From assembly GCA_038501625.1 (NCBI GenBank), contig JAZAYU010000004.1, forward strand, positions 16,510,957-16,574,956: a stretch of 64,000 nt of DNA, in the 5' to 3' direction. Positions within the stretch are counted from its first letter, which is position 1. Each line of letters opens with the position of its first letter. The translations under genes and the position numbers were made by a program. The notes below the pieces were generated by a model. The model did no database searches. It worked only from the letters and a program-made list of their open reading frames with translations, and had not been told where the DNA came from. Below, piece by piece: positions 1 to 12,830 of this stretch. The stretch comes from Corbicula japonica. Taxonomy: Eukaryota > Mollusca > Bivalvia > Venerida > Cyrenidae.

Positions 1-209
1 GATGTTTCGACTTAAGCGAGTTTGACACAACGAGTGTGGACTGTAATTATAACCATAATCACACTCTAAGTTGAGTACATTAGATTTATTTTGATAATAA
101 ACATCCTCATAGAGTAATACTATGTTAATGGTTCAACTGAATAGTCATTTTATTTCTACGTTTCCAAAAAGAGACGTTCACGAAAGTAATAAAACTATCA
201 CACTTTCGA

Positions 210-475
210 CCATAAATTTTCAAAAACCTGTTTACCCGCTTCACAGTCATATAATGATTGAATTATTCATAGTGTTAGTACAAGTAGAATATAAAACGTC
301 TTAGTGGCAGTAACATGCTTTCATGAAAGCAACAAAAACCTCATAAATTCGTGACCATAAATTTACAACAAACGAATTTACCCGCTTTAACTGTCATGCA
401 ATTATTTAATTATTCATAGTGTTTTATGTAAAAGTAAAATACAAAACGTTTTAGTCGCAATATAATCAACTTTAA
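210..475. repeat. Diverged tandem duplication of about 120 bp
   Basis: Two similar blocks share TTTACCCGCTT, a CAGTCAT or CTGTCAT segment, ATTATTCATAGTGTT, and AATAcAAAACGT followed by TTAGT(C/G)GCA. The second copy is diverged, so the duplication is old. Confidence 0.6.
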
Positions 476-716
476 AATTAGCTATGGCATTATTTTAGTG
501 TCGGAATGCTGTAATTAGAAGGTAACTGACAACAGGCAATAGCATCCATTCCATGCACTTGTTTTTACACTGGTTATGGAAATTTAACTTCGAGGAATTT
601 TGATGTTGTTCTCAGTGGTAAAGGTAATCCGAAGTTAACTGTCTGGATCATTAGGCATTAGGTGTATTTGCTTAACGTACACCAATCAACCTACCATCGT
701 TAAAATGAGCTTTTTG

Positions 717-960
717 CCTCAACATCGTTCTGAAAATTAAAAATACGTTATAAATCGATACTGTCGTGTTTTTTATACCTCAACATCTTTCTATAAATTA
801 AAAAAAATTGTTTTAAAACAATATTGTGTGGCCGTGAAGTACGCGGAGTAACAGACTAGCGGTGTAGAGGCCAACAGCGTGAACTGGGCGGGCTTGATCA
901 ATATTGTCTTAGTTTTGTTTGTTTAGTACCTCAACGCCTTTCTGAAAATTAAAAGTATGC
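717..960. repeat. Short motif repeated three times
   Basis: A CCTCAACNTCTTTCT(G)AAAATTAAAA-like motif occurs near 717, 778 and 930. Function unknown. Confidence 0.4.
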
Positions 961-1541
961 TAATGGACACAAGTCTTGTCCGGTCTACAATTTGCAACAC
1001 ATTACTCTACCTGTAGTACATGCTTAAATTCCAGAATTCTTTTTTCGTTGAATGCATATAAATGTCCTCTTTCCATCGATAAAAAATTTATAAGTGTTCG
1101 ATGAAAACTCGCGTTTAAAAGATATTATGGAAACCCTTACCGGACGAGACTTTTGTCCGCCGGTATACGTTTTAAAACAATACTGTGGTAGTTGTGTTCA
1201 TTTTCATTCATATCGGGAATAAGTTATTGCTTTTGTAATCATCAATATAAATAAAAACAAGAAATATCTTTAAAAAAAGATAAACGGCGTTGATGGAAAA
1301 GATTTTTATATATAAGAAAGAAAGAAATAAAGAGCGTGCAAAAATTTCGTCTGATGATAATACGTCGATTAAAGAAGAATGTCTAATGTTAACTGTACAT
1401 TTATTCAGTTTCAATAAAATACCTCTTGTAGAGTTAGTACTAATGACGAATAAATGTTATTAAAATACAATAAATGAAAATAATGACAACTTGTTACAAG
1501 AGCGAAATCTACCAACTTTTACGTAAATTAACTGAAGAAAA

Positions 1542-1612
1542 GTGTCCCTCCCGAGTATTGAACCCGGGGCATCCGCTTCAGAGGCGAGTGTGATAACCAC
1601 TACACCAAGGCG
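1542..1612 (-). pseudogene. tRNA-like relic (A and B boxes present, acceptor stem broken)
   Basis: Read on the minus strand this has an A-box-like TTGGTGTAGTGG, a D-arm like that of Val or Glu tRNAs, an anticodon loop CTCTGAA (anticodon would be CTG, Gln), and a B box GGTTCAATACT. The T stem pairs (CCGGG with CTCGG, one wobble), but the 5' strand of the acceptor stem does not pair with GAGGGAC. This is more likely a decayed tRNA or tRNA-derived SINE head than a working gene. Confidence 0.5.
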
Positions 1613-2197
1613 ATTTGAATGTCTGGACTTGAAATTAACAATCAGTATCAAAGGAACTAGAAAGGAACCAGTAAGAACCAGAAATATCTGCACTTCTCTG
1701 TCGTTTTACACTGTGTATTGTACCCGAGTGTTTACCTGACACCCATGAATATTCCATATAAAATCGTATTTAAGCCATCAATTGACTTAACTGGTTATTT
1801 ATACCGTAAATATCTTTTTCTCCAATACAATTATCGCTTTTAAAAACGAAAATGCCCGAACATATAAGTGCCATGTAAATACTAACACACACTATAAAAA
1901 TCGTTACGGTAATCATTAACGAGACCCACTAATAACCAATCAAAATTATCTATTTGATTTTCCCGCTGCATAATAAGTTTTATTTACAATATTTCATTGG
2001 TCGAAAAACTAGGTCAAAAGTGAGCTTAGACAGCTAACGCCGAATAATGATTTACAAATATTAAACTGGCAAGTTGCAGCCTTGGAAACATATTTCAGTA
2101 TCAATTTAATTGGGTTCTTTCGTGGGCAGTAATCGCAATTTGTCGCCAAGTCTTGGGTGTGGCAGCTGCTGAAGATTAAAAAATAAGTCACAGATAA

Positions 2198-2405
2198 AAA
2201 AGAAAGCGTTGAAAGCCACCGAAAACGAAATGTGAAAACATTTCAGGCTCAGTTTGATCGAAACTGTTTATTGGCAATTGGAAATGCACATTACTGCCCA
2301 TGCCGCCTAGACACGGGTTGAGGGCAGCTTAATGTTTACACCAGTAAACAATACAATTTCTGTCTATCCCAAACGACGGAAAATGGTACCAGATGGTATT
2401 TGTAC
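2198..2405 (+). repeat. Dispersed repeat family D, partial copy
   Basis: Shares GAAAGCCACCGAA, a GGCTCAGTTTGAT-like stretch, TTACTGCC, CGCCTAG, GGGTTGAG, ACACCAGTAAA and AATACAATTT with copies near 24.8 kb (minus strand), 50.5 kb and 58.6 kb. No terminal structure is recognised. Confidence 0.6.
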
Positions 2406-2985
2406 ATTTCAATAGATCATTTGTTTATACCTGAGAAAGCCTTGAACTATTAAACACGTACCTTGTATATATTTCTATTTATTTTCCATTTGCATTCTCA
2501 AAATCTTCGGAGCGAGGAAAGTGATTTTGCAATCCTTGTCTTTGGTAAATCTATTACACTTAACACACCTTTCGCATACCACAGTTCTCAAGATTTGATA
2601 GTTTATTTAGCAGATGAGGGTACACCGATACCTGCCACTCAAACCCCAGGTGCCGACAATGCTGTTTTAATTGTTCGTCATAATTGTTTATCATATATAA
2701 GCATTGCTCACATAATAAACCTATAAAGCTCATTGTCATTTATATGATTTTTTATTAAATTCTATTCAATGTGTTTACTTCTAGAATCACATTTTATATC
2801 TTACAATATACTTATTGCAGAAACATAAAATAGCATGGTACATTGAAAAATAAATCACCAGGCCTGCCAAAACTTCTTCATTATAATTCCGGAGATTGTT
2901 TTGAATAATTCGATGATGTTTATGATGTTGTTGCTTTAATGTCTTATTGCTGCTGTTAACTATGACTGTAACTAAGCACAAATTA

Positions 2986-3021
2986 CGACGACGACGATGA
3001 TGATGGTGGTGATGATGATGA
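2986..3021. repeat. Trinucleotide microsatellite (ACG/ATG)
   Basis: A run of ACGACGACG followed by ATGATGGTGGTGATGATGATG. Simple sequence, no coding context. Confidence 0.8.
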
Positions 3022-3784
3022 TATATTTTAACGTATTCATCTTCATTATTATAATCTTTAAAGATTTTATATATGTTTTTTCCCTTTTCACAGTAAATAA
3101 AACAACAGCTGAAACGAAATTTTAAACTATACTAATGGGAAAAAGAAACGCAGGGTGACATTATTTGCAATATAACGCGAACGCGTTGATAAAACAACAA
3201 TGAAAATCTGCCAAGGAACTCTCCAGGTTACAGAGCATGCAATACTTTATCGGATAATTTATCGAATATCGCATAATGGCATAATGGGATTGCTTAACGA
3301 TGTCTTTCGGGGGAGAGCGTGATACGGGGAAACCGGAATCATCCTCAAAGTTTACCCTGCGTTTTGTATCCCTTGAGTATACCTGTAATAAAAAAATTAA
3401 AACTGCTTTGATGTATATTGTTTATACTGTATTTATCAAAATAAAATACGATTAGTAATTCACAACATTAAATATCTGTTCAAAGATGGGCATTAGTCCT
3501 TGTTCAATGTAGAAACAATGTCTGGAATACAACTGCAGACTTTGAACGGCATTGGTAACCTCAAGACCATAGATTATAATGATTGCATGCATTGAACAAC
3601 ATGGTTTCATTTTATTAGTGCCTCTCGCAACTTCACCTCATTTCTTTAATATTTTCCTCTAAACATGGCTTTTCCTGGTTTGTTCTTTTTTACTTTCAAC
3701 GGTTATTTGAATATTATGTAGATGGTCAGAAATGGGATCTTACATGTAGTCGGAGTCGACGCTTTTTCAACCTAGAATTTGGTC

Positions 3785-3913
3785 ATACATAAAAACTGAG
3801 GTTGTAGACGAGTCTCAAATAACAAGCATCTTATCTGGAATGGGGCCATTTCAGCAAATCAGATGCTTGAAATTTGAGACTTATCTCAAGTTTTAGTTTA
3901 ATGATCCTGGGTC
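3785..3913. mobile_element. Foldback MITE family A, diverged copy
   Basis: Left arm AAAACTGAGG...CAAGCATCT and right arm AGATGCTTGAAATTTGAG then ATGATCCTGGG form an imperfect palindrome around CCATTTCAGC. Member of the family consensus seen intact at 7.2 and 46.4 kb. Confidence 0.75.
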
Positions 3914-5380
3914 CTAAAACCTTTTTCATATTTCCCAGTTACTATCATAAGAGGAAAATGAAAGGAGCTACAGTAGCAATACATCTTTGTCTAAGGGAGA
4001 TGATTATATGCCCTTTGAAGTATTTATGTAAATCAAACGACCAGTTAATGCGTAATTGCAGATAGTGATTATTCTGGAGGTCGTACTTCACTGGAGAAAT
4101 GTATCGTCAGAGAACGTTTTGTAATTTGAAGAACCTTTAGGTTTTCTTAATAATTAGTAGTGAAGATCACCGTATATTTAAAACGGTGTCAACGTACGAC
4201 ATTTAAAATCGCAAGATGGTCTGGACGAAATTAAAGGGCAATTACAGCGTTACATTGTATTTATTCTAAGTATACGTTTCTATAAAGTTCTTTAAAGATT
4301 TCAGAACATGCTTATTCCATAGCTACGCATCTATTGCAGTAACAATTGCTTTATTAAGTGTTCAAAAGCTCTCATATGCTCCGCTGTTATTAAATATTGG
4401 ATTTTAGTCAAACCAATTAAGAATAACCAATTAAGCCGGAAACACATTATGTATTTGTTAGGATTGGCAAACCATACCAAATGATCTCGATTTACCTCCA
4501 AAGAATTCCATCTCGTTATAGAAATAAATCAATGCATTTATTATGCGACAACACTTTTGAGGGCTATAAAACATCACTTTATAAGCAGCCTTACAAATAA
4601 TCCATTACACAGCTTTGATATGGAATCTCGAGCATCTTTTCACTAGGGATGTCACGATTGCTGTATAAAGTCGCTTACTCGCAGTCAAATGCCAACTTGC
4701 AATGAGATATTGCATATTCTGAATATGGCATTCGCTAATCGCACCATGAAAACGTATTTCCAATTTTTTAAACTTCAACAGACTACACACAATATTCTGA
4801 ATAAAGTTTAAATTCAAGTATTTAAGATATGAATAACATTTGCTCATGTGCAAACTGCACTGTCTTTTGTTTTGGAGTCTAGTTGATAACAAGCGCACTG
4901 CTTATCATAAAATATAAATAAATATTTCTCCACTAAAATCTGACCGGAGATGATAAATTTAATAATTTTCCTAAAATTTGAAATGTTGCCTATGTTTGTC
5001 ATTTGATCTATTTAGAACCCCTTAAGAACCGGAGTTCACGCACGTAATATAACGACAATAAAAATCGTACTCGCGATGATTGCTTAGATTTAAGGAGACG
5101 TTGATAAAATCTCATACGTGTGCCTAGTCATTTAAGACCAAAAAACTTTCCATTGCCATAGAATCGTTTTAATATCCATTAATCCAAGATGCCAATCAAG
5201 GTGGCTTTGAAGTGATTACTCCATTAACATAACTATCTCATAACAACGCTCTAAAATGGCAAATGTATAAACATTTAGAGTACAATGATAAGCTTTAATA
5301 GGGAATATTTTCTAGATAGATTTTTTTCTTTGGAAGATTGGTTGGCGACAACATATGTACATGTAGTGTTTGATTTAGGT

Positions 5381-5516
5381 GAGATCATAAATCTGAATTT
5401 GGAAACCAATCTCAAATCTTAACTATCTGATTGGCTGAAATGAGGACAAGTCTCCTTCTCAGCCAATTAGATGCTTGAAATATAAGACTGGTCTCATGGT
5501 TCATTAATGATCTTAG
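5381..5516. mobile_element. Foldback MITE family A, diverged copy
   Basis: GAGATCATAAATCTG at the left and AATGATCTTAGG at the right, with TCTGATTGGCTGAAAT and CAGCCAATTAGATGCTTG in the arms. Confidence 0.8.
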
Positions 5517-5610
5517 GCATTAATGTTATGATCGATTAATCAAACTTTTACTTGAGGTCAAACAACATCATAAAGGGTGTTTTTATAAAGTCACGGACGC
5601 TTACATGGGC

Positions 5611-5750
5611 TAAAGGTTATAAAACTGAGATTGGAAACCAGTCTCAAATCACAAGCATCTGATTGGCTGAAATGGCGACCAGTCGCCCTTTCAGCCAATC
5701 ACATACTTGAGATTTGAGACTGGTTTCCATTCTCAGTTTTATAACCTTAG
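5611..5750. mobile_element. Foldback MITE family A, near-complete copy
   Basis: Arms AAGGTTATAAAACTGAGATT and CTCAGTTTTATAACCTT enclose a palindrome centred on GCGACCAGTCGC. Flanks TACATGGGC and TATATGGTC agree at 7 of 9 bases, a possible old target duplication. Confidence 0.9.
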
Positions 5751-6818
5751 TATATGGTCACAACTCCAAGAAAGGACCTATACTTAAGCGATATATATTG
5801 ACAGTTTTTATGGCTGAAAAACGTGAAACAGACGAAGCAAATCGATAAATGTCCGCTGTACTCTGGAGACTGTTAATTGGACTGTGATGATTTCACAAGT
5901 ACCACGGAGGTTTGGATAATTAAATGTCATTTTATTGATGGGCACAAGCAAAACTGCATTGACATCTAACCGTGAGTAGTTTGTTTGAGACAAAAGGCAG
6001 CAAAAAGGCGCCGCAATGCGAAGATATTCAGCTTTTTTTGAAAGGCTGTTCTTAGAATAATCTTAGACAAACTGCTTTAACCACCATCACATTAAAGCTA
6101 AAAAATGCAAAATCATCATGATTAGTTTGAAACATAAAAATTGCTCTAAATCCGTTCACGTGGAGAAAGATGCAAATGTTTCATTGGCATATGGTTGTTG
6201 ACTGATTGTACTGTAAGTTGGAATCTCTCGGGCGTGTTGTTTATTTTCGGGTATTTTTCGCTTACACGCACTATTATTACGATTTGGCATAAAGTTTTAC
6301 CTATTCGCTAAAATAATTATCATCGACATTTAATGAAACCACAGAAATGTGAAAGCATGTTGTTAGGTTTGCGGCTTAAATGCCATCAGTTTAAATCTAT
6401 AGAGGCTAAGTTATCGGGTAGGCCCCAAACAGTCAAGCACACACATATAAAGAAAAGAAGGATTAAAATGTGTGGATAATCTGATAAATAAATCATGGGT
6501 CAGCTTAATTTGAAGCCTCCGTGAATAATTCTGAAATTGATAGTGTAAGCTACGTATGTTTCGATCCAGGCTTAATAGCACGCTTAATTGGTTTCTATCG
6601 ATTTTCATTGTTTTACCAGATAATTTAGAATATACGAGGAAACCTTTAGCAACAACAATTTCCGTTAATAATGCATGTTATAGAGTTAATCACTGTCAAC
6701 GAACATCATTGTGTAAAGTTTTCATATTTATTAAATTTAGACATGTCAGTCATGCAAGAAAAAGGAAATATTTATAAATTATCCTTATACGAGTTATTTA
6801 ATGTATTATTCTACATAT

Positions 6819-6971
6819 CAGGGCAGATCTAGAGGGGTTCAGTGGGTTTGCCCATTTTGGGCACTAATATTTAATTTTCAAGGGAATTTTGGCCAGAAAG
6901 TAGGAAATTATCACTTAACTATCATAAGACTGCCCTAAACGAACCTCCCTTTCTGTTTTTATCCGACCCTG
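6819..6971. mobile_element. CAGGG-ended DNA element, family C
   Basis: Ends CAGGGCAGATCT and ATCCGACCCTG, with AGAGGGGTTCAGTGGG near one end and CCTCCCTTTCTG near the other. CAGGG-type ends are common in hAT-like elements, but I find no clear target duplication. Confidence 0.6.
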
Positions 6972-7120
6972 CATATACTGTAACAGAATAAGTAAGAGTG
7001 GACATTGCGTTTTATATCTGCTTTGTGTATGCATAGCGAATATGCAAACACATTTGGAAATACTTTACTATCCGATGTGCACAGTTCGAATATCTTGTCT
7101 GTCAAAACAATTTGCGCTTC

Positions 7121-7273
7121 CTGGTCCCAAGGTTATAAAGCTGAGCATGGAAACCAGTCTCAAATCTCAAGCATCTGATTGGCTGAAATGGCGGCCAGTC
7201 GCCGTTTCAGCTAATCAGATGCTTGAGATTTGAGACTGGTTACCATTCTCAGTTTTATAACCTTCAACCCAGG
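7121..7273. mobile_element. Foldback MITE family A, near-complete copy
   Basis: Starts CCTGGTCCCAAGGTTATAAA and ends TTATAACCTTCAACCCAGG. Arms are inverted copies around GGCGGCCAGTCGCC. Could form a long hairpin in DNA or RNA. Confidence 0.9.
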
Positions 7274-10200
7274 TTATAGCCCTAAATAATGAAGATTATT
7301 TCCCCAGCATATCTTCAAAGCTTTCCTTACTTTTTAATTATATCGTGTTGAGAATAATTGGTGCTCGCTTTGTGATCATTGTTTAAACAGCATATCTTCG
7401 GATAAACATGCGTGTTTGTATATTTTATAGCCATCTCCTAAATATCCGTGGCCTCCGTGAACTTCCGCTAATCACAAAAATGCATATCGCACTCTCCTGG
7501 TGCCTATAAAAACTACAACTTATCTTAAACAAATACTTGCAGATATTACTTGATCCAGATTTTCTCGAATTTTCAGAGATACTTCTCGGTGAATGGGTTT
7601 TTTGGGTCCCTTTTCGGCTATTGATACGTTTGTATTAGATTGATTAATCTCGCGAGATGATATCGTGTTTTAATTTTCGTTAAGACCTGCGCTCTGGGGA
7701 AGACTTCCGTTCTTATAGAAACTAAACATCTTCTGTAACAATTCAACTTAAGAGGGTCTTAAGATGTAGACTTTTTCATTACCGGTCGTATGTTTCAACG
7801 AAAATCTTAATCAAAAAGTATATTTTTTTGTTTGAACTGTTCATTGAAATTCATTGTAAAGGTATAGGAATTGCATTAGTATACATGTAATTTTACTAGT
7901 AGAAGGAAGGCATTTGAACGCGATAACCTTTTGAGCACAAAAAGGTCTCATGATTCATTTAACTCTATACAAGAGAAATTAACTTTGAAAGAGAAATTCA
8001 TGATATTTAACAAAATTTCCGATAACCAAGAATTCTTATTATTGGTATAATCAGAAACAGGTAGCAAATAGCTAAGAAAAAAATTAATCAATCATCGCAA
8101 TTTACGCATGAATTCCGTGGGTACATTGTATATTCAACAGACTTGTACTGTTTTACATGTAAGCAAGCGCATAGTATTTTGCAGTGGTATTAATGTAAAA
8201 AATAATTAATTAACGGCACTGGTAATACTTACTCGTATATTGATAAAGAAAAAATACATTATTTTACTATTGAAAATTTGAGTTATACAAGTTTTATAAT
8301 ACAATTTGGAAAATTAGTTTAAACCCAGGGTTAAAATCTGTAGACATTCGTGTTTATCAACTCAATAAATCTTTATATCGTCCTCCGTCGTCTCTTTTGT
8401 TATAATAAATAATTCATATTGTACAAATTGCAGTCAGGCAGCAATAGGCCGTGCTACATTGCTTTATTCTGAGAAATAGTCTAATCAATCAATCTTCTAT
8501 ATACTGTATATTGTTTGATGGTGCACAAGACAGTACATTGTATTGTAGTGACAGTACTATAAGAATAAAACAGAGATCGAATATTTACATGTTTAAGTTC
8601 TTCACATTAAATTTAGACAACGAAGATGGAATGAAATTCGGAAAATGTGAACTTGTATCCATATCAAGAAATACTCATGCAAAACAGCCTCCCCACGCAA
8701 CCGAAAACGTTGAGGCAAACCATAATGAGACACATTTCTACACTAAGTTATTGCCGGGGAATTGTCAGTTGCACAACAGCATATGATTTATGAATCTGCT
8801 AATGATCGAGAGACTTTATTTTGACCGTTCGCGGTTACAATTGCTCTGTGGTTACGAAAAAAAAGCATAGGCATATGAGTATTTGCGATTAAGCTAGCTG
8901 GTTATCGAAAACCTTCTAAATCTCATTCTGTTTAAATATCATACTTAAAATAAGTAAAGTCGCCGACTTAATTCTATTTGGTTGTGACCTAATGTTTAAA
9001 TACAATTGAAAACGTCACACTGATAATCTCTCAACGTTCTCGACATGGTATAATACCACTTGAGTAAAACATGGTCAATATTTATTTAAATGTTATGTAA
9101 TACGTAATAAAATGTTGTTTTTCATGATTCACTTTAATTATGTGGGACCTAATTCAGGTAAAGTTGCCATTTCGAAATATGAAACAGTTACAGGAGAAAA
9201 TAAACTAATATTCATTGATAGGTAATTGAACGAAAAAAGAACAATGAGGTACATGTAAATGTTTCACACGGTTGGCTTGTACAGTTTCACACTGATCCAG
9301 AAAGCTGACAACTTTATAATATTCCGTTTTTGTTATTACATAATAAATTCTCTCATTGCCATTGATTCAGGGCAATCACACAACTGGTGATAGGTGCATT
9401 GAATCTTTAGGGAAAACTATCAAAACACCGTTTAATGAACGTTATGCCAACAGGACAATCATACAATACAGGAAAAGAGAATAAAATATAGTTCATAGAA
9501 GCTTTATTACAGCAGCAATACAACTTCAGGCACTTACAATAATTCATCAATATAATACAGTTATTTAGGGGCATTTCGTATAGGACCTAAGTATGACAAT
9601 CTCAATATAGATATTGATTGGTAATTTATTTTTATGTCATATTCCGCTTTATGTGACGGGGCTAGGCATTATTAAAGAGTGAATATGCATGCATCTGCCG
9701 GTTTCGTAATACATAAACTTGTGTTATTTCCTGCCACACAGGTGTGATGTTAATTGGAATATTAATATAACTTCTGTCTTGTTTATATACGAAGAATCAC
9801 CCCCAAACGTGTGAGGTATGACTGTTATATAGCATCAGGAAAATTAATAATAAATAACATGTCATAATCATTCATTACTTAACTCGTTTTCTAATTATTT
9901 ACACTAACTAACACCAAGTACTTATATCAGTGTTGTCAGAATTACAATACCACTCGTCGAGTACTTTACTTGTCATAAAAGAAACCCGAGAGAACAAAGT
10001 TGCAAACAAACAGGCGCACAAACGCATGCACACATCAACATTTCAGTAAATTATGGTACAAAAATATACAATACACATATTACAATCATGAATGTAATTT
10101 TGTAACTTACTAATACATGTAAAATTTTAAGAGTTTGGTACATCTTAATTATTGTTTTACTCCTGTTTTGTTTATCATATATTTTAGTGGTCGAACATTT

Positions 10201-10892
10201 CCAGTTTCTGGTTAGATTTTAAAGAAAAATATGGTTGGAACACTATGGATGTCGTCTAGCGACTGTACAATGTAAACCGGTTTACATGTATTGTCTAATT
10301 GTTTGCCAGGAAAACCTAGGCGCTGTCGCCGTTCGGTACTGGTTCGCTCCCCGGTAGAGGCAATATCATTTTATCGTTTTACTGAGCAGTCCAATGTTGG
10401 CTTTTGGTAACTGTTCACTGTTTTGGGTAGTCGTGATACTTGTGATTTAAACGGAAAACAACGGCATAATACAAACCATTTATAAAGTATTAATTGGCAT
10501 TTAGAAAATAATCCAGCTACATTCTGTTGTTTCACCAGTATCTAAAATTCTAATACATACACCGTGGTTGAAATCCCCTCTATCCTTCATTATCAGGTAA
10601 ATCTTACTATAATTTAGATTTAGAAAAAAAATCAGTAATTTACTATAAGCCAAACGCTCGGTAGGGGTAAAGTAGCCGTTAATCACTGCCTTAATATGAG
10701 ATATTGTCTTTGTTCCTTCTAATGTATATATTATCATTTATTTTCCTAACAGTGAAATCAGTTAATCATTATCAGACCTTCACAATAATCAGGCGATAAT
10801 CAAGATTAAGTAGTGAACTCGCAAGATAAACTGGCTTAAGGCGTTCAAGGTACCTGATCACAAACATAACAAGTGTTTTCAAAAACTATATG

Positions 10893-11026
10893 TTAATAAA
10901 TAAGTGATTTGATACAGGCCCTGTTATTTGTCCGAGGGCAGTCGTACTAGCCCGAGGCCGAAGGCCGAGGGCCAATACGACTCTCCCGAGGACAAATAAC
11001 AGGGCCTATTTCAAATCAGTTATTAA
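10893..11026. repeat. Long palindrome (foldback) with GC-rich centre
   Basis: TTAATAAATAAGTGATTTGA and CAGGCCCTGTTATTTGTCC are mirrored by GGACAAATAACAGGGCCT and TCAAATCAGTTATTAA. The centre is rich in GGCCGAAGGCCGAGGGCC. Unknown mobile element or satellite relic. Confidence 0.85.
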
Positions 11027-11275
11027 TTGACAATTTTATTAAATAACTATTTATAATCTGAATTAGTTTCATTTTAAATGTTTTAAAACCACAGGAATAG
11101 CTAATAACTCCAGACAATGCAGGAGGGCATTGAATGGTCTCGAACTGGTTTTAGATTTGAACATTTCCAGCGAAAGTACAGTTGTATCTTCGATCGACAA
11201 AAGTACAAGATTTCAGCTAAAATCTAAATCACCTTTTTGCCCTGCTCTAGCAGCCAATCAAATTGCTTAAAATGC

Positions 11276-11336
11276 GGGCTTATATCTATATGACTTTTCG
11301 GCTCCGGGCCGGGAAGTGATATAGATATTGGCCTGC
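11276..11336. repeat. Second short palindrome near the 10.9-kb foldback
   Basis: GGCTTATATCTATATGACTT and AAGTGATATAGATATTGGCC flank a CGGCTCCGGGCCG centre. May be the other end of one element of about 440 bp together with 10893-11026. Confidence 0.65.
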
Positions 11337-11984
11337 TTATTTGACATGCCACTGCTTTATTATGTCAGGCAGTAAACAAGTTACAAGGCTTATTTAATAA
11401 TAAAATTTATAACATAACCACTTTTGAGACATTGAAGTATTTCACCCTTAAATGTGATTAGGAAGCTCTAACCAGACAGGTCATACCTTTTAACATGGAA
11501 TTCACTTTGAAACTACAGGTTATGTTTTAACTGGCATTGTATAGATCAGACTCAAACACTGATCCGAGTGTCTGGAACCTACCTACACCCGCCATATGGT
11601 TTCAGGAGATTTGCAGGTATCATTCCCTTGTTCAATAAATAATACGGTCTAGAATTTGCTAAAGTAAATATTTAGTTCTCAAGATAGATTTTGGTCCATG
11701 TCTCTCCGTATGCAGAAATTGTATATCAACACACAAGAAATTGGCCTTTGCAAACTGCATACTGCCTACAATAATAAGAAAGAGGAAAAAGTAAGTCAGA
11801 TAAACAATGAATTGGAAATGTCTTGATGGCAACACGGTATCACCTGCTTCCAGAAACAATTACAACAAGGAGGGGAATCTTGAAGTTGTCCTATGATTTA
11901 TGGTATATCTTAGAATCGCACATGTAAACATAACAAAGCCGTCGTCCTTTCTGCAGATCCAAGACAGTAAAACTGATAATGGAA

Positions 11985-12150
11985 ACCAATCTCAGGATCT
12001 ACACTGATCGTTTTTTTATTTATATGGTTATTTCTGACCAAGAAGCGACGTATGACGATCTTGATCAAACGGCACCGATGTGCCGGCTTATCTAGATCTA
12101 TACTTTTTGCATATGCAAAAACAACCATTTGTATGAAGAAAAGGGTTACA
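11985..12150. mobile_element. Foldback transposon family B, diverged partial copy
   Basis: AGGATCTACACTGATCG, GGTTATTTCTGACCAAGAAG, CACCGATGTGCCGGCTTATC and a degraded right end TGTATGAAGAAAAGGG. The left end is missing or unrecognisable. Confidence 0.7.
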
Positions 12151-12675
12151 ATGTGTGGTATATTTTCTACATAAGCTAAAAAAGAACTTTTTATACATAA
12201 TGTAGGAATCCAATTATGAAAAAAAACGTGAAGCGATCCCGCTTCAATCAAAATTATAGATATTAAATGTTTCTTCTTTTAAGCGTTCCTATAAACCGGA
12301 GATGATTTAAGACTCGTATACAGAACCTATCATTCCCATAAGGGTAATAAAATATTTGTTAACATCACTTTTCTCGCTTAGCACAATTACACTAGCCTCT
12401 ATACCATAAATGTCAATATGCATTGCTAACATATCCATTTTCAGGAATTATATCTCTTCTAAGTGGCTGGTTCAACGCTTTCGTGAGATGGGACTATTGA
12501 TCAAACCTATATCTGATTTACCGCTTCTCCTTCTGCGGCGCACTCAAAAATTGGAAGTTGTTTGCAACTAGGATAATAGATACCAGTTTAATAGTTAGTT
12601 GACGACGAACTATGCATTGAAGCATTTACTATACTCTGCTCTGCATCGTTTGAAAAGTCCATGGTGAAATGCAAA

Positions 12676-12830
12676 TATCCAGAAAGGGTTTCGTTTAAGA
12701 CAGTCAAAAGTTAGTTACATAAAATTTCCCAACTTTCTTGCAAAAATTCCTATGAAAATTAAATATTGCAAGCCCAAAAGGGTATTCGAGCTAACCTACT
12801 GAACCCCCACTGGTTCAGCCCCTGGAAAAC
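12676..12830. mobile_element. CAGGG-type element, family C, diverged copy
   Basis: TCCAGAAAGGGTTTCG, CCCAACTTTCTTGCAAAAAT, CTATGAAAATTAAATATTGC, CCCCCACTGGTTCAGCCCCTG. Same order as the copy at 57.5 kb. Confidence 0.6.

Noticed and set aside
7042..7233. Open frame ending in a peptide repeated at 26470, 26609 and 38908 ([24 protein letters not shown])
   Set aside because: The shared peptide is a translation of the palindromic MITE, which is open on both strands. It is not a gene family.
7490..7507. Ser-Trp-Cys-Leu reading that resembles the region before IS1 of Cav3
   Set aside because: A stop codon follows immediately and there is no further similarity.
10316..10365. GGTTCGCTCCC, a B-box-like sequence with pairing flanks
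   Set aside because: No convincing A box, anticodon arm or acceptor stem could be placed upstream.
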